Source of the DNA: Pseudalgibacter ostreae
Lineage (GTDB): Bacteria > Bacteroidota > Bacteroidia > Flavobacteriales > Flavobacteriaceae
Assembly: GCF_042427585.1 (NCBI RefSeq)
Contig: NZ_JBHMFC010000077.1
Location: 57,098 to 121,097, forward strand
DNA: 64,000 nt
Reading direction: 5' to 3'
Shown in pieces: positions 63,535 through 64,000 of this stretch. The notes beneath the pieces were generated by a model, which was given only the letters and a program-made list of their open reading frames with translations, searched no databases and was not told the origin of the DNA. Every line of letters begins with the position of its first letter. Position 1 is the first letter of the stretch. The position numbers and the translations under genes were made by a program.

Positions 63535-63884
63535 TGCACAAACTTTTTATAATTATTTTAATGGCTAGTATTTTTAAATCTTGTAATAGTCAGGAAGTTA
63601 CAAAAGATAAAGCAATTAATGGTATGCAAGAATTGGAACTTGTAAAAAAGTTGAATAAGCCTAGACGGGAGACAATTATTCCTATTCATAAAAAAGTTAA
63701 TTTACTTGAGTATCAGTCTGACTTATTTGAAATAACAAAAGATTTAACTGAAAGCGACACGATATATGTTAAAGAGTTATATTGGGAGCATAAAAAGACG
63801 AAACAAGTTGTTTGGTTAAAGAAAACCCACGAGAATTGGATTGTTTTTGATAATTTGATATGGTCAAATAAAATTCAGTTTTAA
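63531..63884 (+). CDS. putative immunity lipoprotein of cassette 5
   Basis: Protein of 117 residues; the N-terminus MMHKLFIIILMASIFKSC has a lipobox ending at Cys18, so it should sit in the periplasm as a lipoprotein. The rest is Lys-rich and ends YWEHKKTKQVVWLKKTHENW. Its ATG overlaps the TGA of the protease tip (ATGATG at 63531), a coupled arrangement like that of the full-length Rhs gene. It would block the metzincin-like tip; no family recognised. Confidence 0.55.
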   Translation: MMHKLFIIILMASIFKSCNSQEVTKDKAINGMQELELVKKLNKPRRETIIPIHKKVNLLEYQSDLFEITKDLTESDTIYVKELYWEHKKTKQVVWLKKTHENWIVFDNLIWSNKIQF

Positions 63885-63895
63885 AAAAAAGAAAA

Positions 63896-64000
63896 GGACA
63901 CTATCCTAAAATCTGTGTAAGTTCAAAATTTCAGGGTTAAATTATTTATAGTTTAATCCTGTTTTCAAATATAGCTAAAAATTGGTTTAGTATAATTCCC
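63896..64000 (-). mobile_element. end of an IS256-type (mutator) insertion sequence, runs off the window
   Basis: GGACACTATCCTAAAATCTG and the following TGTAAG (63896-63921) resemble the terminal inverted repeats of IS256-family elements, which often read GG..CTGTCC.AAA..TGTGTAA. A transposase C-terminus lies 26 bp inside, on the minus strand. The rest of the element is outside the window. Confidence 0.55.
63946..64000 (-). CDS. transposase C-terminus, mutator/IS256 family (partial)
   Basis: On the minus strand the last codons before the window edge read GIILNQFLAIFENRIKL and then a TAA stop at 63948-63946. The pattern of Asn-Gln followed by Phe..Phe..Arg just before the stop fits the end of mutator-type transposases. 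Only 17 residues are visible, so the family call leans on the adjacent inverted repeat. Confidence 0.5.
   Translation of the reverse strand, partial: GIILNQFLAIFENRIKL

Overview
The window looks like a scaffold from a marine-type member of the Flavobacteriaceae (Bacteroidota). The evidence is low G+C, several promoters of the TTTG/TAnnTTTG type, a type IX secretion (T9SS) C-terminal sorting domain, a fused CcoN-CcoO oxidase subunit with a single-heme CcoP, and a long SpvB/Rhs protein of the kind common in this phylum. A run of ten N at 60011-60020 marks an assembly gap.

Layout. 1-4919: beta-oxidation operon (multifunctional hydratase/dehydrogenase, cut by the window edge; thiolase; acyl-CoA dehydrogenase), with two related inverted-repeat elements in its spacers. 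5028-7951: an acyltransferase and a secreted M1 peptidase. 8058-10770 (minus): MoxR ATPase and VWA protein. 10859-22753: a micro-aerobic respiration island with an Fnr-type regulator, copper ATPase CcoI, CcoS, CcoNO, CcoQ, CcoP, CcoG, FixH, a TauE/SafE protein, and the divergent hemN-usp operon. Three promoters here share the palindrome ATGAY-N4-RTCAT, centred exactly 36.5 bp upstream of the last base of a TAnnTTTG element. 22913-39738: housekeeping and stress genes (sodC, DUF1275, MscS, pyruvate dehydrogenase E2 and E1 alpha, cytidine deaminase, acyl-CoA dehydrogenase, anmK, exbB-exbD-tonB, folC, two tRNA-Val, topoisomerase IB, large catalase, VOC protein).

40403-63884 is a large polymorphic-toxin locus. 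Two paralogous outer-membrane beta-barrel genes, a T9SS-sorted protein and a 3245-residue SpvB/Rhs protein are packed head to tail. Behind them are five promoterless Rhs cassettes. Each carries a 3' piece of the Rhs core (260-900 bp, nearly identical between copies) joined at the DPxG motif to a different AT-rich tip, followed by one or two small genes placed like immunity genes. All of these small genes encode an N-terminal membrane segment or lipobox, so the toxins probably act in the cell envelope. Recognisable tips include a metzincin-like zinc protease and a permuted papain-like (NlpC/P60 or LRAT-like) domain. One immunity-position gene encodes a signal-peptidase-I homologue that seems to lack both catalytic residues. 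Cassettes 1 and 4 begin with the same 264-bp spacer, and cassettes 2 and 5 carry the same ~51-bp insertion in the core. The right edge of the window runs into the end of an IS256-type (mutator) insertion sequence.

How the parts fit. The respiration island assembles and supplies copper, heme and electrons to a cbb3 oxidase under one oxygen-sensing regulator. The Rhs array looks like a store of alternative toxin tips that can be moved into the full-length gene by recombination through the shared core. This last point is inference from the layout.
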